DNA of 64,000 nt from Cymodocea nodosa (taxonomy: Eukaryota > Streptophyta > Magnoliopsida > Alismatales > Cymodoceaceae). Shown here piece by piece: positions 22,661-32,864 of this stretch. The stretch is from assembly GCA_036874045.1 (NCBI GenBank), contig CM072343.1:11924001-11988000 (forward strand). The letters are read 5' to 3'. A model generated the notes under the pieces. That model did no database searches. It was given only the letters and a program-made list of their open reading frames with translations, and was not told the DNA's origin. Positions within the stretch are counted from its first letter, which is position 1; each line of letters starts with the position of its first letter. Both the position numbers and the translations under genes were made by a program.

Positions 22661-23460
22661 ATTGAATTGAATTGAATTGAATTAAACATTAAAAATATAT
22701 ATAAAACATAAAAATAGTTGCGGTTCAACCGACTAGATCCATCGGTATGACCGGAACATTAAAAAAAAATTGTATATTAATTTTCAGAAAAAAATATTGG
22801 TTTTACCGAAACATAGTATCGGTCCAACCGAAAGAAAAATAAAAAAATAAAAAATATTTAGGTCTGACCGAAGCGTAGTATCGGTTAAACCGGTAAAAAA
22901 ATAGAATAGAAAACTTACGAGAGTGAAACTTAGATGTTGCCAAGTGTTAACTCAATGAAGTAAGTCCGTTGAGTGAACCGTAACTCCACGAGGTCAATAA
23001 TATAATATAAGGTCACTCCGTTGAGTTATCTGTAACTCAACGAAGTTAGTCCGTGGAGTTAGCAACAGTAACCGACTATGTTCTATTGAGTAATCTGTAA
23101 CTCAACGAGGTTAGTTCGTGGATTAAGCAGAATGGTTATTCTTTTAACCATAAACGAAACTTCGTCGGTCTAGTGGTTACCAAAATTTGAAATTAGTAGT
23201 GGTACACGTACCCATAAAAACAGGAACCACGATGCACGTTGCAAGCCACGTTCTTGCAACGAGATTTATTCACTTTATGGATGCGCAGTATATATATGAA
23301 ACAGAAAGTTATTTACGAGTTACCAGCACTTTTAAAAGAAAGGAGAAAGCGTTGGAGGAACTAGAAGGAGAAGCAACTGATTCAACCTTCATCCGACAAC
23401 AAATATTTATAGAATGGAAAGCTTCAGACTGGTATGTAATTAATCTTCTGCTATTTATTT
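22661..23460 (+). repeat. Element A leader with two hairpin families
   Basis: 22661-22915 has GAATT repeats, then TCGGTNNNACCGA-type hairpins homologous to E 54107-54425. From about 22915 it matches E 57375-57934, with CGTTGAGTTA hairpins at about 22950-23125. It has no RT or other gene. A donor-like GTATGTAATT follows ACTG at about 23433. Confidence 0.7.
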
Positions 23461-24795
23461 ATGAGCACATGGACTCGTTCTCTAAGCACTAAACGATTAG
23501 TAAGAACACCTACTCAGGAATTTTCATTGCCAAGAGTACTAAAAAATTTTCTGAACTGAACTTTAACGAAATTCTTTGGGGTGTAGCTAACCTTTCTTTA
23601 AAAGAGAGCGTAGAGATGGCTACTCCAGTAGAAAAACCATTAGGAGAGATTCTGTATCCTGAATTAATTGATGAACCTTCATGTATTCGATTGCTAAACT
23701 TTGAGGGAGATAGGTTTGAACTGAAATCTAATTATATTAGTCAATTGCCACATTTTCATGGATTAGAAAGAGAGGATGCCTATTATTTCCTTAGAGAATT
23801 TAATGAAGTTTGTCAAATGATGAGAATGCTGAACATGAGTATAGATGCTATAAAACTTAGATATATCCCTTTTGCTTTAAAAGATACAACTAAGAGATGG
23901 TTATATACTCTGTTGCCTGATTCAATTTCTACATGGACTGAATTTTGCTCTGTTTTTCTAGAAAAATACTATCCAACACATCAAATGATTAAAAAGAAGA
24001 AAGAAATATTAATGTGTAGCCAAAAATAGGGTGAATCATTTTGGAAATATTTTGAAAGATTTACTGACTCAATGTCCACATCATGTAATGAGTAAAGCAC
24101 AATTAATAGGCATAATTTATGAAGGCATAGATGTTTCAATGAAATCTTTTTTAGAATCTACTTGTCAAAATAGATTTTTAAAATTATGTAGTGAAGAAGC
24201 ATGGGCATATTTAGAAAATTTTGCAAAAAGAACTATATAGTGGGAAAATTCGGTTGAAGCTATTGCAGATAAAAGATTATTGCCAAGAGGAATGCATGAA
24301 ATAGATTCCAATACTATGCTTGAGGTGAAATTAAATGAATTAACAAAGAAAATAGAAGAGTTATCATTAAATCAAAAGCTAGCAGAAAAGAATACAAACA
24401 TAAATGACTTAGATATTATTTATGCTAGAAACCAGAGAGATAACTTGGGAAATCCTTATAATCCTAATTGGAGAAATCACCCGAATTTATCTTGGAGAAA
24501 CAACAATTTCCAAGGAGTAGAAAATATAAATGAGAAGAACATAAGTTATGAAGTATTAATTGAACAAGGAGCTAGAATAGAGAAATTAGAAAAGATAATC
24601 CAACAAGTAAACAATCGTCTAGAATTTATATTTGGAAATGCTACAAATCAAAATCAGAATAGAAATATATCACTTAGATAGAAGAAACCAATGGAAGTTA
24701 GACCTACTAGAGGATTGCCAATACAAACTATACCTAATCCTGTCAATAGAACGGTTAATGAAATTGATACCTCTTCTAGGAGGGCAGCTGAATGA
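23461..24795 (+). pseudogene. gag: gag N-terminal (capsid) ORF, element A
   Basis: Starts at ATG 23461 (MSTWTRSLSTKRLVRTP), a basic Athila gag-like N-terminus. The capsid (Retrotrans_gag) domain follows from 23616: LPHFHGLEREDAYYFLREF, KRWLYTLLPDSISTW, FLEKYYPTHQ and TQCPHH. The C-terminal part has NPNWRNHPNLSW, a short coiled coil and the end GRAAE before TGA 24793. It lacks a zinc knuckle, which in this family is encoded separately at the other end of the element. This copy has a 1-base deletion near 23535, TAG 24027, an 8-bp repeat collapse near 24050, TAG 24237 and TAG 24679, so it is dead. Confidence 0.85.
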
Positions 24796-24820
24796 AGCAG
24801 CATATCTGAAGCAACTATCT

Positions 24821-24974
24821 GTATGTATATATGTTTTATTTTAAGTTAATAGTATCGTAGAGTTAATTTTTAACTCAACAAACTTAGTCCGTTGAGTTAT
24901 GCCTTAACTCCACGAGGGTATGCAGTAGTTATGTTAATTTTTGTCTCTGCTAAATTTTTGTTTTTATTTTACAG
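24821..24974 (+). other. Spliceosomal intron between gag-N and F-box (element A)
   Basis: 154 bp beginning GTATGT and ending with a pyrimidine-rich TTTATTTTACAG. In element E the flanking sequences CAACTATCT and AATC(A/G)ACAAATGG are joined exactly without it (59303/59304). It contains its own CGTTGAGTTA hairpin. The precise absence in E supports true splicing. Confidence 0.8.
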
Positions 24975-24983
24975 AATCAACAA

Positions 24984-25916
24984 ATGGAATTAATGCAATT
25001 ACCATTGGATGCACTAAGGGAAATACTAAGTAACTTGTCAACTAAAGATCTATGCAGGCTGTGTTGTGTATCAAAGGAAATTAAAGACTGTATTGAAGAA
25101 AAATATTTTCAAGGACTACAAGCTGCAAAAATGACTAAGATTAGAGATGGATTCATATGGAGGTCATTTAATTGTAGTTCAAATACCCATGAATATCTGG
25201 CTATGGAAGAAACTACTGGAATTCCACCCAATGCATTAGAAGGAATGAGTCATATTACGGGGATAGATGAAGGATTAATCATATACAAGACTAGACCAAG
25301 GTATGCAAGTTTATCATTACCTGATATTTTGATAAGAAATCCTATAACAAGAGAAGAATGGAATATAGGAAGACCCAATATATTTGAAGCACCAACTGAA
25401 AATTGTGGGTCAACTTTAATTTTTTCTGATAAAAATTCTGCAATTTCTGAAAAATTATATTATTGGAGACTTACAGGAAATTGGGGTGAAGATTTACGCT
25501 TAAGTGTGTATAATTTTCTAAACAGATCTTGGAATGAAAATATTATAATATATCTAGGACAAAAATCATTAATTAACCAAACACATGTCATACTTGATGG
25601 ATATATATATCTAGTCACGGAGATATCATTAGCATATGGATCTGATTTATACATAGTGAGCATAGACGGTTATGATGATTATATAGAAATTTTACCTGTA
25701 CCGAGTGAAATAGCTAAACCACCATCTACAGAATTTAATGAAATTCAAATAGGAATGTGGTATAATGAAGAAGATGATCCTACTTTATGTCTAATAAGAT
25801 GGTGGGATGAACTGATGAAATTTCAAATATGGATTATGGAAGACATGAATGAATGGAAGTGGGAAGAGGAGTATATTGAAATAGAGGTAGAAATAGAAAC
25901 TGCTACATTACCCTAG
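24984..25916 (+). CDS. F-box protein carried by retroelement A
   Basis: 310 residues from ATG 24984. F-box at residues 6-37 (LPLDALREILSNLSTKDLCRLCCVSKEI, shown in part): LP, ILSNL and the CVSK core match the plant F-box consensus that binds SKP1 in SCF ubiquitin ligases. The rest resembles an F-box-associated domain: ILIRNPITREEW near residue 117, a VILDGYIYLV strand, and RWWDELMKFQIWIMEDMNEW near 272. TAG 25914 replaces a Trp codon that copy B keeps; past it the frame runs open to TAA 26121 (379 residues). Element E has the same stop. The ORF lies after gag-N in another frame, behind the intron. Likely role, by family only: recruiting a target for ubiquitination. Target unknown. Confidence 0.8.
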   Translation: MELMQLPLDALREILSNLSTKDLCRLCCVSKEIKDCIEEKYFQGLQAAKMTKIRDGFIWRSFNCSSNTHEYLAMEETTGIPPNALEGMSHITGIDEGLIIYKTRPRYASLSLPDILIRNPITREEWNIGRPNIFEAPTENCGSTLIFSDKNSAISEKLYYWRLTGNWGEDLRLSVYNFLNRSWNENIIIYLGQKSLINQTHVILDGYIYLVTEISLAYGSDLYIVSIDGYDDYIEILPVPSEIAKPPSTEFNEIQIGMWYNEEDDPTLCLIRWWDELMKFQIWIMEDMNEWKWEEEYIEIEVEIETATLP

Positions 25917-26123
25917 AACCAAAAAGGATCCCTTTCTGCATTACATATCATTAATGGTAATACACTCATATTTGGAATTTATAATATATTGCATGTTTAC
26001 AAATTAAAAAGGAACAAGAACTGCATTAAAACAGAATTAATAGCTAGAAGAACTATGCCTAAAAAGTTTGCTTGGACTGATACATTTATTCCATTTGTTT
26101 CTACTTTTCAATCATGTTCTTAA

Positions 26124-27872
26124 GCTGTGATTTTGTGTGTTTAATGTGTGTATTCTGCATTTATTTTTAGAAAAAAAAGAAGAAGGAATTTTGAAGTTTT
26201 TCATGTTCATTTTATAAAAAAAAACAAACAAAACAAAATATCAATCCAGTTTGTTGGTATCTATTTTGGGAAACCAACTGGCTTGCTTGTGAGCCACCAA
26301 AGGCATAGGAGCCTAGGTTCCATATAAGACACTGATTTATTAATATCTGTTAAATGTTATTTTGTTTTATATTCTGTATTTATCTGGGAATGAAAAGTTT
26401 TTCAGAATCAAAAATCGGAATATGTAGAAAGAAATACAAATGGAACAAGGTATGTACCCAATTACTTATCCTGATTTTTAAATTAAACAAAACTTTATTC
26501 ATGCCTGCTATAATTACTGTACTTATTGTCAAATCTTTTACATTGAGGACAATGCAAAATGTAGGTATGGGGGGGAGGTAATTAAAGTAACAGCCATGTA
26601 AGTTTGTTAATTAAAGGAATTAAAATGGTATTGCAAAGTTTTGAGGAAATTGAAAATTTTTATGAACTTGCTGTAACTATCCGATAATTGAGACTGTAAA
26701 ATTTTTATAAACTGCTTGAATGTTATATTTAGAAGGCTATAGAAGATGCTATAGAATTTATTATTTATGTAAATCTAGATATAGTATCTTATGATTTTTC
26801 TGAATTTCATGAGTTTAACAGTTTCACGAATTTAAAATGAAATCAGAGTATTTAATACTTAATCAGAAAATTATCTGAAGTCCTAAAGGAGCTGATATGT
26901 GAATTCTAGATTAAATGAAACACATATGATGAAAGATACATTTACTTTGACTGATTGAACTTGTAGAATGATTTATGTGTAGATCTTATTAAACTACAGA
27001 TAAAGTATGAGCTTATTGTTATGGATTCATATTTTTAGTAAATGATAGAAGCAGGATTATATGAGATTGGTGTTTTACTACATCTGTATTAATGAAATAC
27101 GTGCATATACAGTATGTGATTAATGCTTTGTTTTGTGTGTGTATTTATTTTTAGAAAAAAGAAAAAAAAAACTTTAAGAGTTTATTGACTTGTTTGATCA
27201 CGAGCCTTTTGTACTTGAGCAGATAGGTATGTAAGGATTGTTGACCTGAAAAAGGACTCTAAAAATCTGGTAACCTAAGATCCTGATCAGATCTGGGATT
27301 ATTGACTGAAAGCTCGTTACATGGGTACATTAGAAAGCTCTTGTATGATTCAAGCTTGTCAAATTAACTTTTAAAGTACACAAAAAAAAAAGAAAAAGAA
27401 AAAAACATATACTATTCTGAAAAGATACAAGTGTTTTGTGAAATATAGATATCTTATAAATCGAGTATATTTTTTGTTATCTAGAATTGCTGAAATACGA
27501 ATCTGGAATTGACTTTTGAAGTTGTTTAATGGAAATACAATTCTTTATTCTACTTGTCTTAATCAGATTGAATTGGATTGTACTTTGATTCGTATGTTGT
27601 TGAAATTTCTCCTAGAAAACTTATTGGAAAATTCAGGATTACAGATGATGAAATGAAGAACAAATATCTTAATTAACACCTATATGAAGATGATATATTT
27701 TGTATGTAATTTACATATATTCTAAATATCTTTGCAGGTTGATTACTGAAACATACAGAATATATGTTTATGCTAAACAGAAGAAAAAAAACAAAAGGGG
27801 AAGAATTAATTCTAGCACTTTTTGAAAGACCAATTAATTAGATCTTAGTTTGCTAAGGGACTAGCAAAATTT
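26124..27872 (+). other. Element A 3' untranslated region
   Basis: Holds an internal PPT-like tract at 26563-26578 and, from about 26745 to 27745, the block shared with copia-1. A donor-like AAG|GTATGT at 26450 and an acceptor-like TTTGCAG ending 27737 could bound an intron of 1288 bp; E has the same pair (60741 and 62033). No protein gene is seen. Confidence 0.65.
26563..26578 (+). other. Internal second PPT-like tract, element A
   Basis: AGGTATGGGGGGGAGG, preceded by CATTGAGGACAATGC. It has the same core as the true PPT at 27873-27886. Copies occur at 33375-33390 and 60854-60868. Confidence 0.65.
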
Positions 27873-27886
27873 AGGTATGGGGGAAG
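27873..27886 (+). other. Polypurine tract, element A
   Basis: AGGTATGGGGGAAG immediately before the TG of the 3' LTR. Confidence 0.85.
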
Positions 27887-29888
27887 TGTTTAGAATGAAA
27901 AAGTGCATATTATTAACGGTTAAATGATGGTTAATTGCATAATATTTAGCTTATCATATGAGAATTAAGCCATTATGTTATAATTGCATTGTTATATGCT
28001 TTAATTGAAGAATCTGCTTAATTTTAGGGAATTAATGTTAATTTAGTACATTTATGAACTGTCGGTAAGTTGCAAGCTGTGAAATTCTTAAGTATCTGAA
28101 TTTTCTGATATTTCGGACAGTTATATTTAACATACCAAACAAATTCGGACAGTTATGTTTAACAGACCGAATATGTATCAGATAGTTATGTTTAAATTGC
28201 CGAACAGTTATATTTAGAGAGAATATTTTATTATTTCCAGATGTACACGTGTCGAAACCAGAATGAATGTCTTAAGTGAATTTTCGGTGAGTTAGCTGTA
28301 ACTATCTGAAAATGCATCTGAGCATGGGATAGTTATACCTGTAACTCTCCAAAATGTTATTTTATGTTTAAACTATTGCTGACACGTGTCGAGAGCTGGT
28401 AGATTTACTTAAGTTATAACTCGTTAAGTTAGCATAACTGTACGCATTGAGTTACATGAATATACACTAAGGTAACGCGTTAGGTTAGCAACTTATTTCT
28501 TTATTGCATGTATTTTATAGTTATTTTTTAAAATGCCACTGTAGCGGTTGTAGGAACAGACAGTTGGAAGGAAAAACCACGTTTGCACGTATCACGTAGG
28601 AATTCAATCGTGCATGGAGAAGGAAGCATCGCCGTTGATCTGAAGGAAGGAAATCCAATCGATCATTCAAGCAGAAGTAGTTACTACTGAAGAAATATAA
28701 AAGAAAAAAAGAAGAAAAGAAGAAAGTGTGATCGATGGACGGCCAGTGTATATAGAGGAGGAGCACCGAGCTTTCTGCAGACAATATCGACGATTCTCCG
28801 AAGTATCACACCAACCATCGTATCACCACCATAATCACCAATCATCGGAGGTTTGTGACGATACTTGCCTGATGTTGGGTCGATTCCGAGCCAAACACAA
28901 TGCCTGACAACCACTGTGAGGAGTGATCGCGTCGCGGGAAGGGAAGACATTTTCACCAAGCGCCGACTCATATTTTAGAAGATCGTAAAGCTTTTAGCCT
29001 TGGCTTTGGGTTGATGCCTATATGCTGAAAGGAGATCATTTTGCAATTCTGGACTCGTGATTCTATAGGGAGAGGAGATAGAATTGTAAGTGATTTAATT
29101 TTCAGTGGTGTAATCGCATTGCAAGTAGTGTCGGAAGTATTTACTGTCAAGTGAGATTACTTTACATTTCACCTTTCGCCTATTTCCATGTTCACATCAA
29201 AACAAAAATACCAAAAACAATTTATCTTTGTTTGTATGTTGTATTTGAGTGTTGTATTGTATCGTGATTAATGTTATCTGTATCAGTTTTATGATTGTTT
29301 TATGTTAGTTTTAATTTTACAGTTTACTGAAATTGGTTCGTACAAAAAACTTAAAGATTTTAATGGTGACTATTTGAATCAACTGAATGTTAGTATTGCT
29401 TAATGATAAATCCAATGTTAACTAGCATTAAAAAGCTTAATTGATGTTATTTACAATTTGTGGAATCGCCCAATGGTTGGCCGAATTCCTCTGTAAATAG
29501 CAGTATTATAAAGAAGAGACATGCTCGTGGAGTTAACTTAAGTCCACGAGGATAGTCCGTTGAGTTAGTCATAACTCAACGAACTTAGTTCGTTGAGTTA
29601 ACTGTAACTCGACGGAGTGCTTATTGAATATAAATTTGAATTGTTCACAATCAAACATTTCTTAAATTCGTCAGCAATTCCCTATGGGATCGACCTGTAC
29701 TTGCACACTGATACAATAGACACTGTGCACTTGCAGTTAAAGTACAAATTGGAATTAATATCTAAATTGTATTAAAGGTTGTTTGTTTACTTCTAAAAGA
29801 AAGAATAGGCATAAAGATAAATTAACTAAGTAAAAATAGAAGTAACAAATCCAAGTTTTTCTAGTGTAGTGCTAGGAAAATCCAAACA
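27887..29888 (+). repeat. Element A 3' LTR
   Basis: 2002 bp, TG...CA, followed by AACAC. Similar to 20671-22635 over its whole length. TATA at 28749-28755. Confidence 0.9.
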
Positions 29889-29893
29889 AACAC
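29889..29893 (+). repeat. Right target-site duplication of element A (AACAC)
   Basis: Same five bases as 20666-20670. Element D/B leader resumes here. Confidence 0.9.
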
Positions 29894-30160
29894 GTATCCA
29901 TAAAAATAGGAACCACGTTGCACATTACAAGACACGTTCTTGCAACGAGATTCATTTGCTTTATGGACGTGCATTATAAATATAGAACAGAATGTTATTT
30001 ACGAGTTACCAACACTTGAATAAAGAAAAGAAAATTCGTTGGGGATCTAGAAGGAGAAACTGCTGATTCAACTTCATCCGTCAACAACTATTTATTGAGA
30101 ATAAAGCATCAGACTGGTATGTAATTAATCTTTTGCTATTTTACTTTATGTTAAGAGTTT
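29894..30160 (+). other. Leader of gag-N, element D/B (continued)
   Basis: Noncoding; collinear with E 57682-57934 and A 23215-23460. It continues the sequence interrupted at 20670. Confidence 0.7.
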
Positions 30161-31510
30161 ATGAGTACATGGACTCGTTCTCCTAGCACTAAATGATTAG
30201 TAAGAACACCTACATAGGATTATTCAACATAGAGGCATACTGAAATATTTTTTGAATTGGACTTTAACAAAATCCATAGGGGTGTAGCTAACCTTTCTTT
30301 AAAGGAGAATGAAGATATGGAAACTCCAGTAGAAAAACCATTAGGGAAAATTCTGTATCCTAAATTAGTTGATGAACCTTCATGTATTCGATTGCCAAAC
30401 TCTAAGGGAGATACGTTTAAACTGAAATCTAATTATATTAGTCAATTGCCACACTTTCATGGATTAGAAAGAGAAGATGTCTATTATTTCCTTAGAAAAT
30501 TGAACGAAGTTTGTCAAATGATGAAAATGTCAAACATGAGTATTGATGCTATTAAACTTAGATATATTTATTTTACTTTAAAAGACACAACTAAGAGGTG
30601 GTTATATACTTTGTCACCTGATTCAATTTCTACATGGACTGAATTTTGCTCTATTCTTCTGGAAAAATATTATCCAACACATCAAACGATTAAAAAGAAA
30701 AAGGAAATCTTAATGTATAGCCAAAAACAAGGAGAATCATTTTGGAAATTTTTTGAAAGATTTAAAGATTTACTGACTCAATGTCCACATCATGCAATGA
30801 GTAAGGCACAATTAATAAGTATAATTTATGAAGGGATATATGTTTCAACAAAATCTTTATTAGAAACTACTAGTTAGAATGGATTTTTAAAACTGTGTAG
30901 TGAAGAAGCATGGGCATACTTAGAAAACTTTGCAAAAAGAATTACACAGTGGGAAAACTCGGTTGATGCTATTATAGATAAAAGAATATTGCTAAGGGGA
31001 ATGCATGAAATAGATCCAAACACTATGCTTGAAGTTAAATTAACTGAATTAACAAAGAAAATAGAAGAGTTATCATTAAATCAAAAACTAGCAGAAAAGA
31101 ATGCAAACGTTAATGACTTAAATATTATTTATGCTAGAAACCAGAAAGATAACTTTGGAAATTCTTATAACCCTAATTGGAGAAATCACCCGAATCTATC
31201 TTGGAGAAACAACAATTTCTAGGGAGGAGAAAATATAAATGACAAAAATATAAGTTATGAAGCATTAATTGAACAAGGATCTAGAATAGAGAGATTAGAA
31301 AAGATAATTCAACAATTAAACAATTGTCTAGATCTTGTATTTGGAAATGCTATCATTCAAAATCAAAATATGAATAGAAATATACCCACTAGACAGAAAG
31401 AATCAATAGAAGTTAGACCTATGGGAGGATTGCCAATGCAAGCAGTACATAACCCTGTTAATAGAGCTGTTAATGAAATTGATACCTCCTATGGGAGGAA
31501 AGTTGAATGA
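30161..31510 (+). pseudogene. gag: gag N-terminal (capsid) ORF, element D/B
   Basis: Same protein as in A and E, from ATG 30161 (MSTWTRSPSTK) to TGA 31508, all in one frame. The capsid domain is readable: LPHFHGLEREDVYYFL, KRWLYTLSPDSISTW, ERFKDLLTQCPHHAMSK. In-frame stops occur near 30194 and 30212, at 30875 and 31220, three of them at former Gln or Arg codons. No frameshift is seen. It is followed by the intron region and F-box copy B. Confidence 0.85.
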
Positions 31511-31543
31511 AGTAGTATAACTGAAGCAACTATATATAATATA

Positions 31544-31713
31544 GTAAGTATAAAAAAAATATAAAAAAAAAGTTTTATTATAGTTATTAATATCATAGAG
31601 TTATTACTTAACTCAATGAACTTAGTCGTTGAGTTATGATTCCCAACTCCACGAGGGTATGTAAGTAGCTATGTTAATTTTGTCTCTATTAAATTTTTGT
31701 TTATGTTATACAA
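31544..31713 (+). other. Decayed intron between gag-N and F-box, element D/B
   Basis: Counterpart of intron 24821-24974, with CGTTGAGTTA hairpin and TTTTTGTTTATG tract. The donor is shifted (GTAAGT at 31544) and the acceptor AG is now AA (TTATACAA), so splicing of this copy is doubtful. Confidence 0.6.
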
Positions 31714-31724
31714 AATTACAACAG

Positions 31725-32864
31725 ATGGAATTGATAAAATTACCACTAGATGCACTGAGGGAAGTATTGAGTAACCTATTAGCTAAAGATCTATGCAGAT
31801 TGTGTTGTGTATCAAAGGAAATTAAAGACTATGAAAGAGAAAAATATTTTCATAGACTACAAGCTGCAAAAATGACTAAGATTAGAGATGGATTTTTATA
31901 GAAGTCATTTAATCGTAGTTCAATCAGCTATGAATATCTAAATATGGAAGAAAATGCTGGAATTCCACCCAATACATTAGAAGGAATAGATCATATTATG
32001 GGGATAGATGAAGGATTAATTATTTATAGAACCAAACCAAAGTATGCAATTCTATTACCTGATTTTTTAATTAGAAATCCTATCACTAGAGAAGAATGGA
32101 ATATAGGAAGGCCTAATAGATTTGAAGTACCAATTGAAAATTGTGGGTCAGCTTTAACATTTTCTAATAAAAATTTGACCATTCCTGAAAAATTGTATTA
32201 TTGGAGACCAACTGGAAATTAGGATGAGGATTTATGATTAAGTGTGTATAATTTTCTAAATAGATCTTCGACTGAAAATACTATGATATATCTAGGACAG
32301 AAAGCATTAATTAATAGCATACATGTCATACTTGATGGATATATATATTTAGTGTTAAATATATCAGTTGCATTTAGATTTGATTTATACATAGTAAGCA
32401 TAGATAGTTATGATGATGACTTTATAGAAATATTGCCTATACTGAGTGATATAGCTAAACCACTCTCTACAGAATATGATAAAATTCAATTAGGAATGTG
32501 GTATAATGAATATGATGATCCTACTTTATGTCTAGTAAGATGGTGGGATGAATTGAGGAAATTTCAAATATGGATTATGAAGGACCTAAATGAATGGAAG
32601 TGGGAAGAAGAATATATTGAAATATATGTAGAAATAGCAACAACTACATTATCTTGGAACAGAAGAGGATCCCTTTCTACATTTCAATTCATTAATGGTA
32701 ATACACTCATATTTAGTATTGATAACATACTGTAAGTTTACAAGTTAAAAAGGAAAACAGACTACATTGAAACAAAATTAATAACAAGAAGAATTATGCC
32801 TAAAAAGTTTGCTTGGACTGACATGTTTATTCCATTTGTTACTACCTTTCAATCATGTTCTTAA
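31725..32864 (+). pseudogene. F-box protein, element D/B copy
   Basis: Third copy of the retroelement F-box gene, in one frame from ATG 31725 to TAA 32862 (379 codons plus stop). F-box: LPLDALREVLSNLLAKDLCR with CVSKEI. Stops interrupt at about 31899 (Trp to TAG), 32219 (Trp to TAG), 32234 (Arg to TGA) and 32732. It keeps Trp where A and E have the TAG that ends their ORFs, and reads on through 69 more residues (AWTDMFIPFVTTFQSCS at the end). This suggests the ancestral protein was about 380 residues long. Confidence 0.8.

Larger units (their letters stand above)
20671..29888 (+). mobile_element. Element A: complete non-autonomous Athila-like element with gag-N and F-box
   Basis: A 9.2-kb element with two LTRs, tRNA-Asp PBS, PPT and 5-bp target duplication. 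Inside it has only a leader, the gag N-terminal ORF, an intron and an F-box gene. There is no protease, RT, RNase H, integrase or ORF3, so it must have been moved by proteins of a relative such as E. Its leader is a mosaic of E sequences (PBS region, integrase-ORF3 spacer, pre-gag-N leader), showing it arose from an E-like element by two internal deletions. Confidence 0.9.

Noticed and set aside
24984..25916. F-box as an ordinary host gene hit by transposons
   Set aside because: Three copies lie at the same place between gag-N and PPT, inside elements with their own LTRs; A also has a target duplication outside its LTRs.
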